Assembly: GCA_029237695.1 (NCBI GenBank) | Contig: CM055275.1 | Coordinates: forward strand, 6,625,131-6,689,130 | Source: Conchocele bisecta | Taxonomy: Eukaryota > Mollusca > Bivalvia > Lucinida > Thyasiridae | Direction of reading: 5' to 3' | DNA: 64,000 bases | Made by a program: the position numbers and the translations under genes | Shown: positions 52,031-63,350 of the stretch, piece by piece | Layout of the letters: the number at the start of each line of letters is the position of its first letter | How positions within the stretch are numbered: position 1 is the stretch's first letter | Notes under the pieces: model-generated | What the model was told of the DNA's origin: nothing | What the model saw: the letters and a program-made list of their open reading frames with translations, nothing else | Database searches by the model: none

Positions 52031-53708
52031 GTTTTGTATATTCTGTAGATATGACATTTTCTAGCAAAACACACATTCATTCACCATTACCCAACGTATT
52101 GATTGGCATTATTATACATTTTATATCAGACGTAAATTTCCACACTGATATCAGGGGCGATAACCGTGTTTCCTTAAATTGTTAATGGTCATTACTACCG
52201 TATTTATTATCTGTATTTATTTGTTGGAGTACAATGATCATACTTTATAATCTGCCGAAAATATTATTTTTTCAGGGCATGCATTTAATTAGTATAAATA
52301 ATAAAAAAAAATATCATGCCTCATTTGCATATGAAAATAGCCTGATACCACCGAGCGTCCCTATCACTAAAATAAATATTACTAAATGATTTTATCTGTA
52401 TAGCGGGCACAAAATAGTATATGCATGTATATGTCCTTGTATTCATGCAAACACATGTCATAAGCCCCATTTCTCCAGTTACAGCCACATATATAATAGG
52501 ATAATGTTTATCACATAATTAAAGGTACATGCCCACTCAGTAGACACAAAATGTTCTGTATATCATAGACATCATCTGGGACAATTTCTGGCAAATCAAA
52601 CATGCATTCACCATTACCCCACGTAGTTATTGGCATCATTATACATTTTATATCAGACGTACATTTCTACATTGATATCAATGGCGATAACCGTGTTTCC
52701 TTAAGAAATTAACGGATATTTACTTTTTGATGTGCAATGGTCATACTTTATAATATGTCGCAAATATTAATTTTTCCGGTTCATCATTTACTTAGTACAA
52801 ATAATTAAAACATATTCCTCATGTGCATATGAAACTATTTTGATATGTGTGTCCTGGGGGTAAAGGTGATAACATGTATGAGTGTGCTGTCTATAAAAGA
52901 CAGATGAAGAACTATATCCCAAATCAGTCCCGTAGCAGTGAATAAAATAATGCCATGACAGACTAAAGAAATTTCAAACTAGACCCTCAAAATGGTGATT
53001 CCTGCGTTCTAGAGCCAAAATAGTACCACGGCACGCCGTGGTAGTGTCTACGGCCATGCTAGTTTCGAGTACATAACTGTAATTACATTTCATTACACTG
53101 CATTACATAAGCGTTATGACGGAGTAGTATTTCCAAATGTGCGTTTGAAGCGTTCTTTGTTTACTTTCTACTTCGTGGAGTGACGCAAGAATTTTGCTAA
53201 TACACACTTTATTAAGTAAGTTTATGGCAATATTTTTATGTCATACAGTGTTTCAGATCAATAACTATTGAATAGGACATTTACCCAGTTACCAGTAAAA
53301 TGGATAGGTCATTTTAAGTGAATAGAACAAGTATCCGGCGAACGAGCAACTGTCGCGAGACGCTAAGGAGGTGGGGAAATGCCCACACATCCCTACCCAC
53401 ACCCCCCAAAAGAAAAAATATTGAAGTCTACATTCAACTTCCAGCATTCTGGTGGAGTTTAAGACCAATACATTTATTCACACAGTTTGGCCCCACATTT
53501 TACTGACAGGACTTCTGACTTTCGGAAAACGGACAGAAATGTGGCCATGTCTGCAACAATGTACAACATTCAGCATTTGCCGCCAGCGTAGACCGAATGA
53601 TAAGTTACTGACCATACGTATACATACATGTAGCTGCACTAGCTGATGTCTCATTAGAACTCCAGCACAAACTGTAATGTACACATGTATGCTGGACAAT
53701 TAAATATA
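52031..53708. other. No gene recognised; family G fragments
   Basis: 52040-52440 and 52517-52820 carry G-internal sequence (CATTCACCATTACCC, GATATCA..GGCGATAACCG), the second starting at TTAAAGGTACATGCCC. A short palindrome ACCACGGCACGCCGTGGT lies at 53025-53042. 53100-53700 is mixed-composition sequence with frames up to 73 codons; an exon or UTR cannot be excluded. Confidence 0.45.
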
Positions 53709-54408
53709 ACTAGAAATGTGGCCTGTCGGCACACGAATACCCCCACTGGCAGCCAAAGAAAACGAGGCATTTTTGATTATAAGTCATTTAGCCGAGCATT
53801 ACGGTTTCAAACGCATCAAGTCTGTGACCTTGACCCTGCCGCATAGTGTGATAATCCATGCATCGGTGTAGAAGATATAGCGCGGAAGGGAAATTCAATA
53901 GGTTTGACCTTCAACTGTGACCTTGACCTTGGACGTAGGTGCATGGTTATTGATCATCCTGAGAAATATTTGTGCCAACGCATTTGATAATCCATGCATC
54001 GGTGTAGAAGATACAGAGCGGAAGGGAATTTCAATAGGTTTGACCTTTGACCTTCAACTGTGACCTTGACCTTGGACGTAGGTGTGTGGTTATTGATCGC
54101 GACACACCTTCTCATCCTGAGAAACATTTGTGCCAAGGCATTTGATAATCCATGCATCGGTGTAGAAGATATAGAGCGGAAGGGAATTTCAATAGGTTTG
54201 ACTTTTCACCTTCAACTGTGACCTTGGACGTAGGTGCGTGGTTATTGATCACGACAGACCTTCTCATCATGAGAAACATTTGTGCCAAGCCATTTGATAA
54301 TCCATGCATGGGTGTAGAAGATATAGAGCGGAAGGGAATTTCCAACAGACCGACCGACAAGCTGACTCCTATATATACCCCCTCAAACTTTGTTTGTGGG
54401 GGTATAAT
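53709..54408 (+). mobile_element. Helentron-like element Hel-c (complete)
   Basis: 5' ACTAGAAATGTGGCCTGTCG then ACGAATACCCCCAC; 3' tip ACCCCCTCAAACTTTG then TTTGTGGGGGTATAA. The 5' ATACCCCCAC is complementary to the 3' GTGGGGGTAT. The body has four units of the 160 bp array also seen at 45196. Confidence 0.65.
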
Positions 54409-54510
54409 GAAAAAAACAACTCACAATGTCCAAAACTGTGGGTACAAAATTACCAAACATCATGGTCAATTCATACCCACTGTACAGTGTTCATACATAA
54501 ATCGAAGGGT

Positions 54511-54849
54511 CTACAGTGGTATTTTGGGGCCATTCGCGAAAAATAATAACGCGATGTTCAGAATCGGTTGTTTTGGTCCGATCATGATCGGCACCACCTT
54601 CAGTTTCGGTCTATTCTTGGCCGACAGTTTCTTTCGCCGAACACGGTGAACAGCGATCACATCCTCTGTTTCCGGATAATGAGATTTGTCAGTGGATGCC
54701 TTGCTTGATTGAATGTACTGATGTTCCGAAACGGTTATTCTGATTTCACGGCTAGGTGATTTCTTGCCACGGCTCAGTAAACACGTTGCGCAATTGGGCG
54801 AATTTATGTGTCCCATTGGGGCACATTGGCGTAATTTATTTTGGACCAT
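54511..54849 (-). pseudogene. Possible exon or retro-fragment, unassigned
   Basis: A 112-codon minus-strand frame whose N-terminal part (QCAPMGHINSPNCATCLLSR) has a CX11CX2C spacing and is followed by basic KRR-type residues (HRVRRKKLSAKNRPKL). Composition is more protein-like than the surroundings. I could not fix splice sites or a family; a processed fragment or chance ORF are equally possible. Confidence 0.2.
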
Positions 54850-55351
54850 TCATGGAAAAATAGCGCCAATTGCGCGTCCGGTCAGATTCGACAGCAGTAC
54901 ACTATGTAACGACAATATGCACGTGTACTCGTACTGTATGCATTCGGACCGAGTTCAGCGCACCGTGTCGGTCAATTATCTCATTAATTATCTCATTAAA
55001 ATTTGCATCGGACAAAATGACCAGAGAAAACCATCGGACAAACCAAAATTTTAACAACGCCGATCTGAAACACTGGTCATATTCTAGAATTGTCTCTCAA
55101 TAACAATATACAATGTAGCGTAAGAATGAATGTCAACGCAATGCAGGTCTTTTCTATACTTTAGTGCGCAGTGTAAATGCTATTACACACATTTTTACTG
55201 TGTAGCGTGGTGTAACGATTTAATGCAACCTGTTGCCTATGAAGCGAAAAACATGCAGATACGGCCATGCCAATGTTGGGGTCACTTTGGTAACAAACCT
55301 AAATTGATGGACCTGGGAAATTTCTGTATTATGAAAGAGGTCAGTGTAAAT

Positions 55352-55496
55352 CAGGGATTCAGCTGGCGATCGCCACTTTCGCAATTGGCGATAAAAATAA
55401 ATTGGCGATAAAAAATTACAATTACAAAGAAAAAAAATTTAAAAAAAAATAAAATTTGAAGTGGCGATTTTTTTATTTTCCCCAGAGGAATTCCTG
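55352..55496. mobile_element. Foldback family L, copy 4
   Basis: CAGGGATTCAGCTGGCGATC to AGAGGAATTCCTG, flanked by GTAAAT at both ends (55346-55351 and 55497-55502). Confidence 0.75.
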
Positions 55497-55624
55497 GTAA
55501 ATTAATACACCCATCAAAACGGAAGAACGAACTCAGCTAATCAGAATCCAAGAGAATTTTCCTTCCAAAAAAACAGCATTTACTAACTGATTTACTGTCT
55601 GTAAATTTATACCATCACCATCAC

Positions 55625-55808
55625 CAGAGCTCCAGTTAAGCTACGAAACTTGACCAACTTTGGGGTGAAATTTTGTTATTTCGTCATCAAAAAAGGCAAG
55701 TTGGGAGTCCTTTAGAATTGAGACGATTCTAAAGCACTCTCAATTTGCTATTTTTGATGGAGAAATAAGAAATTTACCTCCAAATTACGCACCTTAACTG
55801 GAGCTCTG
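55625..55808. mobile_element. MITE family M, copy 5 (short foldback)
   Basis: AGAGCTCCAGTTAAG at left, CTTAACTGGAGCTCTG at right; inner arms CAAATTGAGAG-like around ATTGAGACGATTC. 184 bases. Confidence 0.7.
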
Positions 55809-55809
55809 C

Positions 55810-56365
55810 ATCACCAAGTGTCTGAAGATCCGTTAATCAAATACGACATGACAAGAAAAACACATGGCCGCAAGTAATGATTTGCAATATGTGATAAACA
55901 AATCACTTTCATTTTTAATACGACACGAAAACCCATGACAATGTACTGCTCCTCCACCTGTATTTTATATTTGTTTACTAAACTCATAAGACACGCCGGA
56001 TACTACCAACGACATAAACAGACACATCAAATAGTTTGCATAGCCTTGCATGCAATGTCGAGTTCCATTAAATCGTGAATCTGTAATAAAACGAAAAGAT
56101 TCAACAAAATTTTTTTTCACCTCAGTATGGCCTTGACCTGATTCAATACTGATTGTTGTTTCCACAATTGAAGAGCGCAAGCAGGTCGCTTCGCACCAAC
56201 TGATGTTCCGCCGGGTCATTTCGCTCTTGGAAATCATCGTTGCTGAATTCAACGATAATTGCAGTGATGATATATATAGGGTACATGTTCGTGTTGGCGT
56301 ATACTGCTGCATGACATTGTTGATAAATGTGCAAGTAAAACCTAACCTGTCACAGGGCGAGAAAA
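55810..56365. other. No gene recognised
   Basis: The 135-codon minus-strand frame (55965-56372) shows no motif I recognise and overlaps the tRNA-like sequence. I leave it unannotated. Confidence 0.4.
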
Positions 56366-56368
56366 TGT

Positions 56369-56447
56369 GCACGGGCCTGGGGTCGAACCCGCGCGGGACC
56401 TCTGGTTTACCGTACCATCGCTCTAACCAACTGAGCTAGCCGGACAC
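56369..56447 (-). repeat. tRNA-Thr-like pseudo-tRNA
   Basis: Minus strand: GGCTAGCTCAGTTGGTTAGA (D arm/A-box), anticodon arm TGGT-ACGGTAA-ACCA with GGT in the anticodon position, and B-box GGGTTCGACCC. Position 33 is C rather than T, the T stem carries an insertion, and the acceptor arms do not pair, so a pseudo-tRNA or SINE head is more likely than a working tRNA. Confidence 0.5.
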
Positions 56448-56523
56448 GAATACACACTTCCTCCCAACAGTGAGTTATGCAGCTCGATTTACCCAAAGCT
56501 TACCCATATCTTCATTAAAAATA

Positions 56524-56655
56524 ACACGTGAATGGAAAAAATATCTGGCGCGGCTCGGAAACGGGATGTGCTCGGCAGAGCTTCGCCCATCCCGTTTCCT
56601 AAGCCTTGCCAGATATGTTTTCCCATTCACGGCACTAACCTACTATTCTCTATTT
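56524..56655. mobile_element. Composite foldback, family D, partial
   Basis: CACGTGAATGGAAAAAATAT to GGCACTAACCTACTATTC; the left tip and the TIR unit are missing. Confidence 0.65.
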
Positions 56656-56721
56656 AGCATGTACATCCATTCTTGTCAATACCGTTATATATGTTTTATA
56701 CTAATTTGTTTTACGTCCCAC

Positions 56722-57931
56722 TGCAGGCACGGATACAGAATAATTGCAGGGGGGGGGGAGGTAATTACAAGTCAGCATAGCCGACATCCGCGAGCGCGAA
56801 ATCGTAAAGTAAGGGGGTCTGGGGGTCCTCCCCCAGGAAATTTTTAGATGCCAGATCGCGGGTGGCACGATTTACCCAAATCTTACCCAAATCTTCATAT
56901 AATTACTATATGTGTTAATAAATAAAGCTATACACATCATATTAACGATGTTTGGACTGTACTTACATAATGTATGTCATTAATTTGCTCATACCAGGGC
57001 CCATTTTAATGTTTTGATGCAAAATGGAAATATTTGTACATGAATGTATATGAAATAAAGGGAGAGTACCGCGATAAACTTAATACTAGGAAGCCAAGGA
57101 AGATAATCCACTTTATAATGGCTAAACATGCTAAATGAGAATGATGATTTTTAATTGAAATACAAATAAAAAACTGTAGAACCTCTCTAATGTTGACATA
57201 CAAGGAGACAGTGTGAAGGTGTCGACCGTATACTGACCGTATCACTTGTTGAGGTATGAACAGAATGACTGAACAATCGGATAGGGATCGATAGCCCAAA
57301 TGCTCAAACCCCAAATAATCTAGGGAAATTTGCAATCACAGTCTGATCAGGTTCTACACTGTTTTCCATCTTGTACATACTCACTGTATACCGTATACAA
57401 GCAAGCCACGTGTCGCCCACCAGGACGTGTAGCCATCTTATAACAATCTCTTATTGAGGCTATACCTTCTACGGGAAATTTGCAATCACAGTCTGATCAG
57501 AGTCTACCCGGTTCCCCATTTTGTGCATAACCACTTGTTGAGACTATACATGTAGGGGAAATATGCATTCACAGGATCTATATATATACACAGTTTCCCA
57601 TAGTGTACATAATCGACTATATATAACGAGCTATATACCCCACTAAAATACACTGTGTTCTGGTCAATACTAATGATATATTGTTGAAAACGTACATAAT
57701 ATAATCATAAATTTTATTTTTAATGAAGATTTGGGTAGATTTTGGTAAGATTTGGGTATATTTGGGTAAATCGTGCTGCCGCCAGATCGCCACAGATGCG
57801 ATTTCCTGACACCTAGGCCACGAAAAAGTCATCCAACTATTCGAGTATTGTAGATTTTCGTTTTTTTTTCTTGGCCGGGAGGAGGGAGGGGCCCGGACCC
57901 CCTGGACCCCCACACCTGTATCCGCGCCTGC
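56722..57931. mobile_element. TIR element GCAGGCACGGATACAG, about 1.2 kb
   Basis: Left TGCAGGCACGGATACAG and right CTGTATCCGCGCCTGCA are inverted, next to G-rich (GGGGGGGGGG) and C-rich (GGACCCCCTGGACCCCC) tracts. Inner arms TTTACCCAAATCTTACCC also invert. No transposase frame; the 109-codon minus frame at 57006 has no motif. Confidence 0.55.
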
Positions 57932-58700
57932 ACCGCTACTAAACCTCGCGGTTTGTACAGCAGAATAGAGACAGATAGTTTGAATATTAAAAAAAAATGC
58001 ATTTCTGTTGTCTTCTAAAGTGTAGTTCCATATCATGTTGATTCAAACAGATAAATGTTGGCATACGTATTTGCGTTAACTATATATGTTGTCTACCTGT
58101 TTCGCAAAACCTGCCCAAATGTTACTGCCATATAAACAATGCAAATACTATGAAAGAAAAATAGATAGTATTAAATTATACCAACATTTTAGAATGAGCC
58201 TTCTTTTTATTTCGTGAAATTTGGACAAACATTGATTTTATTACGGACATTGTATTTGTCTATGGGAATTTAACACGGGCTAACCTCAGTCAGAGCTGAA
58301 TATATAAAAAAATTGAGGGCATGCGCGATCGATTCAAATGCTATAAACACTATAGTCAACAATACCGCGCTTCTCACGCAGCTGTGTCTTGACTCGACGC
58401 ATCCGAATATCTCGCGTATCCTGGATACATCTACGACTCTATAACAGATGGAACTGATCAGCAGAGAATATGTCTACAGCCTGCATGTCGAAAGGACCAG
58501 AAACCTCGAACTCGTGTAAATTGGGAGAACATTAATGACAATACACTCAATGTAAATAGCTCGTTCACAAATGACTGTACAGAACCAAGTTGAACTGTTG
58601 CATTATAACACGCATGGAAAACAATAACAAATATATACATTTCACATCTACTTGAAACGACATAGTCGGTGCCACGAAAAATAAACGTGGGAGCTCTACG
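57932..58700. other. Upstream region of the epimerase-type gene
   Basis: Contains a fragment of the 11456-type element (CCTTCTTTTTATTTCGTGAA, 58199). The 400 bases before the ATG at 58719 have scattered CpG (CAATACCGCGCTTCTCACGC) but no TATA box at a convincing position. No other gene seen. Confidence 0.4.
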
Positions 58701-58718
58701 AAGAAAAGAAAAGAAAGA

Positions 58719-58761
58719 ATGGCGGCGAACGAACGTCTCCCAAAAGTGCTAGTTCTTGGGG
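58719..58761 (+). CDS. NAD(P)-binding epimerase/dehydratase-family protein, first exon
   Basis: ATG with context AAGAATGG, then MAANERLPKVLVLGG and donor GGGG|GTAAGG at 58762. PKVLVLGG is the first beta strand and the start of a GxxGxxG dinucleotide-binding loop of an extended short-chain dehydrogenase. Exit phase 1. The residues expected next (GFIGRN-type, about 20 codons) were not found before 63176. The peptide is short; the call depends on the later exon agreeing with it. A Harbinger-like element lies in the intron. The product is probably cytosolic; no signal peptide. Confidence 0.6.
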
Positions 58762-58897
58762 GTAAGGTTTCTACTGTTTCGCAGGGTTAATTCGTGAATG
58801 TGTTCGATTTCTTTATAGGAATAGTACCACACGGTTGTATTTTATGACCGAGCATGCTGTCATGTATTTCTATGTCCAGGTAATTGGAGTGTGACTA

Positions 58898-60540
58898 AGG
58901 TACCAGTCCACTTGAAAAAGGCTTAGTTTCGTAGTTTTCCTATGGGCTTTTTACTGAATATTCCAAAACTGCCTGTCTGTGGTGATTGAATGTGACTTAA
59001 AATTAAATACTCACCATCCTATGCTATTTTCAGCTGACAAAAGCAAGTATTTGTAAAATTATGTGCCAAACTGTGATCTGGGCCATTTATCATGTTTATA
59101 GCTAACAATATGCGTAGCGGTAATCGGCTATTACCGCTACAATGCTCTATTCATTATTCACGTTCGCAAAATATACTTCCCCATAAACATCGATAAAAGT
59201 GACAAAAATAATCTACACATATATGTATATAAATAAACAATTTCGCAAAATCAGCCCCAAAATATGTTTATTTGTTTATATATTTGACTTTATTCGCAAA
59301 ATTATTGTCTGGACGTTGCAGCCGTTTCCATCCGCCGCCATCTTTAGTCACGTGATCTCTCTTGGTATCACATGATTACTCTAGTTTCCATATATGGTAG
59401 CGGCGGCCATATTTGGAATGCTGACATACCGCGCGAAACAATGGCCGCCACAACATGTGTTCATTGTGACAAGCAATTTACAACCAAAGGTAAAGGTTTT
59501 AGAAGAAAAAGCTTGAATTCAAAATTAAGTGTGATTGACAAAACAATAAAGGAAGTTGTTGAAGCCGAATTTGACGTATTACTGACACCCGAACAGAAGC
59601 AAACGCGCTTACTATTTACTATTTCCGGTGGGTTCGTAGTAAAAGTTGTAAGATGACGTCATGGGTATGTCGCTATAGCCCCGCCCACTAAACACGTGAT
59701 TAGGTCCAGATTTGAATGTTTCACATGCGGGGATATCCGAATGAATCGGGAAATGGAAACAATATGGATAACACACAGAAAATATGATGGTCGTTTTTAA
59801 AACCCGCGTTTAAAAGCACAACATCGCCATACCATGCTGTTTTGATATGCGCAGGTCAGAAAGTAATGATTTATTGTACTTGTAGAGATAATGTCAGGAC
59901 CGTTTGTATACTAGTTCGATCATAATCGTGTTCCAAATGCCGCATCTCGAATCGCGTCGCAAACCAAGAAAGTTTGCTAACGTATTTATAGAGCACCGCT
60001 TTCATACTTCAGCGAGAGCGGAAGTATGACTATTCATTCTAGGCCATTTAGTGAGAATATTCAGATTAAAATTGTACGCATCTTCCGCTCGAAATGTGTG
60101 TTTGTTGTTTGGGGCGCAATTTTAACAGTCTGAAACAGAGGTTTGTGGCTCGAAAACAAATCACTCAGTACCAGTACAGACTATGATCAGTGTGGGCAGG
60201 TATACATGTAGACTTGATTCACACATTACTTGTTGCTGCAAACTCCGCACGTCACATAGCTTTCTGCCGCCTTTAGTCCAGCGGCCATGACGAAATAAGT
60301 GCAGAAATTGACCACCACATGCTAACTTTTACACATTATAAACATGATAAATGCTCTTAGCTGTATGCCAATTTGATTTGTGTAGCTACTAAAGTTTCTT
60401 GACATATAATGTAACAGGTGTATACAGCAAACAGCCTCTGTGAATATATATGAAGAGGATATCTGAGAAAAAAACTTGCGGAAGTGCTCGCTCGGCCAAG
60501 AATTGCTAAAAAGTTATAAAGTCTTGGTGGACTGGTACCT
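58898..60540 (+). mobile_element. PIF/Harbinger-like element with TAA target
   Basis: GGTACCAGTCCAC and its complement GTGGACTGGTACC bound a 1.64 kb unit; TAA stands immediately outside both ends. A 3-base TWA duplication is typical of PIF/Harbinger elements. It contains a zinc-binding-type ORF (59441) and a CpG-rich stretch before it. The transposase is absent. It sits inside the first intron of the epimerase-type gene in the same orientation. Confidence 0.5.
59441..59656 (+). CDS. Transposon-carried ORF with CxxC motif (71 aa), possible first exon
   Basis: Starts ATGGCCGCC (good context), reading MAATTCVHCDKQFTTKGKGF then RRKSLNSKLSVIDKTIKEVV. CVHCDKQF looks like the first half of a zinc-binding module; I recall similar N-termini on bivalve transposon-associated proteins, without a family name. 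The C-terminal part (LLFTISGGFVVKVVR) does not complete the metal site, so splicing or a frameshift probably removes it. A GT at 59489 (AAAG|GTAAAGG) is a plausible donor directly after KQFTTK. An earlier in-frame ATG at 59372 exists but lies in the promoter-like stretch. Confidence 0.4.
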   Translation: MAATTCVHCDKQFTTKGKGFRRKSLNSKLSVIDKTIKEVVEAEFDVLLTPEQKQTRLLFTISGGFVVKVVR

Positions 60541-63175
60541 AATGGTCTTTTATAATTATAATTGTATTTGTTGTTGTTGTTGTTGTTGCTAGAAGAAGGA
60601 ACTAAAATTGCTGGGCCCTTTGCTGGTTTGATTGCCCAGAGCTTGCCATTAGTGTTTGTCAAATTGCCTGGTACGCTGTATTTAAAAGTACTTTAACAAC
60701 TCATCTTTGTTGTTACAGCAGTGGAACCTCTTAAATCTGGACATCCAATGCGGTGCCACTGTAATTCAACTATTTGAGCAGTGTGCTTTCCAATCAAGAA
60801 CAGACATTTTTGGTGAAGTCGATCTCTTTTTGAATATGACTCGCTAGTAAAAATGAAATTGCGAATTTTCATGGCATTTTCCACTAAATTTTCTGAATGG
60901 TAATACAAATAAGCTTTTAATAATTGATACTGGTTTACATTTACTCAGAGAAAGATAATAATACCACTGCATATAAATCATTAAAGGAAAATAAAAACTT
61001 AAGAAAATATACATTCATATATTTCAATTGGTAATTTTAAAAGAAAATTAAGTGGGGTGGGGGAGGAGGGAGGGGAATAACTATTTATCATTGGGAACAT
61101 ATTTTACATACACTTTTTTTTCGCCCAAGTCGCCCTATGTGTCCTGTGAGTGTGAGTGGTAACATGTGGGTTTTGTGACTGATCAGGATCAGTATTGTTA
61201 TTATCAACTAACGTTACATTGTACTTGTAGGAACTAGGACTCTATTGTATTGATTGTTTAATTGGTACTACATGTCTGCATATAAAGCATATGTCAATGG
61301 TAATTAATTATGAAATCTGGAAGTGGACAGTTTTGAAACCAATTCAGTGTGCATTCCAGGAATGTTTAAAGTGGGGCCAGTTGAGTTGACCCACCTCATA
61401 CACAAAGTTGGGGACATTTGAAAAAGGTATAGGACATTGTAAATGACAAGACAAAATATAATTAATGGAACCGTCACAGTTTCACGAAACACAGTGCTAA
61501 GTAATTTTCAAATCGGCTAACATAGTGATCGTGATGATATAGGATTTGTGTTTGAATGTAATCAGTGTGTCCAACTACTGGTTATGTCGACTACTGGTTA
61601 TGCAACAATGTAATTAAATAGTTGTATCGTTGGAAGGTTTAACGTTCAAGAAACCAGTTGTTAAATTCTGAAAGAGTAATAATGAACATATAACTACACA
61701 AATTAATCATAGAAGTGTCTGACCAGTATGCATCATTACTGAAAACAAGCTAAAAACGTCAGCAGCAGGCACTTCCGGTTTGAACATTTCGTGTTGTTAT
61801 TTTCAATTGGTGACGATTAAATTCATCTTATCCAAGGTGTGAGATCAATGAATAATGATTCATTAAATGGTAAATTCTAATTTACACTGATTCTGCCTCC
61901 CAGCACAACAAAACAAGAACGTTAAGTGGCTTAGCATGTTCCATATCAGTTGAACTCCTGTTCACTATGCTCATTCAGTGACTTAGAATGTTCCATATCA
62001 GTTGAACTCATTTTCACTATGCTCATATCAGGGCACACGATTTATTAGCGATGTGGATGTTAGTAAAATCACGTGCTCAGCAGCATGCCTCGGCCAATAC
62101 AAATGATGTCACTTTTGGACAAGTTGTTTGACACATTTGATCCACTGTTTGTGATTGGCCGAGTCACAGGCCGATTACTGATCGGCGCAATGAGAATTCA
62201 TTTTTTTCAAGATAATTTTATGATTAATACGTACGGTACTCACTATTTGCATATATTTTTGACAGCTTCCAATAATAATTGCTATTTGTGGAATGAAGCA
62301 CCATCAACCAATCGTAGATCGTTCAACTTCTTATGTAAATTAGCTTTACTCCGGACTTGATTGTTATTATTTAGTTTGGTTCATTTATCGGGATCCGGTC
62401 AAAACCACATCAGAATATCATAATGCCGTGCGGTTTGCATTGTTGATAATAGATTTAAACTGTCCAGCAAAAAAACTGAACGAACTAGAGACCTACATCA
62501 GTGCACACAGAATTTTAAATTCATTGACTAAATTATCATATTCGATGGTAGCATTGATCCCACTGTTTAACATGGGTACGTTTTGATTTGGGTACGAAAT
62601 GCAGAGGCCTACTCCATTATCATACCCGGAACCTAGGCAAACAAGTCCGCCTGGAGTTGTAAATAAACTATTTTCGAACTGTCAATGAGCGATTTTTTTT
62701 TGGAAGTTTTGTTTGTTATTACCAGAAAATTAAAAGGTGAACTAATACTGGTTTATTTCTGACATTTTTGGCAACGACTTTGGTTAAATTGGAACATGAC
62801 CAGTCGGGCTACCGACAATGGTATTCCGAGGAAAATTGACACGACCGGACCAAATTTTTACTAGACTCGGTCGGTCGGACGTGCCTTAGTGTTGAGTCCT
62901 GAATCTGTACCCAGCATATCTGACCCTGTTGTCCTTAGTGTATACTATAATATGCATTGCATAATGTTCCTAAAATGTTTGAAAATGGGTCCCATGCCCA
63001 AATTAAATGGCCACCAAATTCAACATGATTCCACCAAAATCAGGCATAGCGTGGCTCCATGCTAAAATAGGCTGGATGAAACACTCATTCTACTATACAA
63101 TAAATTCCACTCAATAATAATACAGGAATTTCTGTATAATGTTCAAGTTCCACTCTCTCACTCCCTCAATTTCAG
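60541..63175. other. Intron of the epimerase-type gene
   Basis: AT-rich. It contains a (TTG)n run at 60566-60590 just outside the stated span's left end, a CAGTGGAACCTCTTAAATC half-repeat at 60719, and a 55-base tandem duplication (TTCCATATCAGTTGAACTC) at 61938-62030. I searched for a GFIGRN-type exon and found none; the 95-codon frame at 62073 has no motif. Confidence 0.45.
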
Positions 63176-63287
63176 ATCCGTGTGGTAGACAAGGTGCCAC
63201 CACCGATGGCCTGGTGCAATGTCCGTCATGAGGACGCCTTCGCTAATCCCGTCGTTGAGTTTAAGCACGCTAACCTCATAACTATAT
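63176..63287 (+). CDS. NAD(P)-binding epimerase/dehydratase-family protein, later exon
   Basis: Acceptor CCCTCAATTTCAG|ATC at 63175 and donor ATAT|GTGAGT at 63288. It reads IRVVDKVPPPMAWCNVRHED then AFANPVVEFKHANLIT, phase 0 in, phase 1 out. IRVVDK is the second beta strand ending in the acidic residue that usually binds the adenosine ribose in NAD-preferring enzymes, and VEFKHANL is the next strand, matching a conserved metazoan NAD-dependent epimerase-like family as I remember it. The gene continues past the window. Degenerate copies of its 3' half follow in the intron. Confidence 0.65.
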
Positions 63288-63350
63288 GTGAGTATAGGGC
63301 TACAGTTGGTTTGTTTGTTGGGGTTTGATGGTGGTGTACATATTTTGTTT

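Noticed and set aside
56369..56447. Functional tRNA-Thr
   Set aside because: The acceptor stem does not pair, U33 is replaced by C, and the T stem is disrupted.
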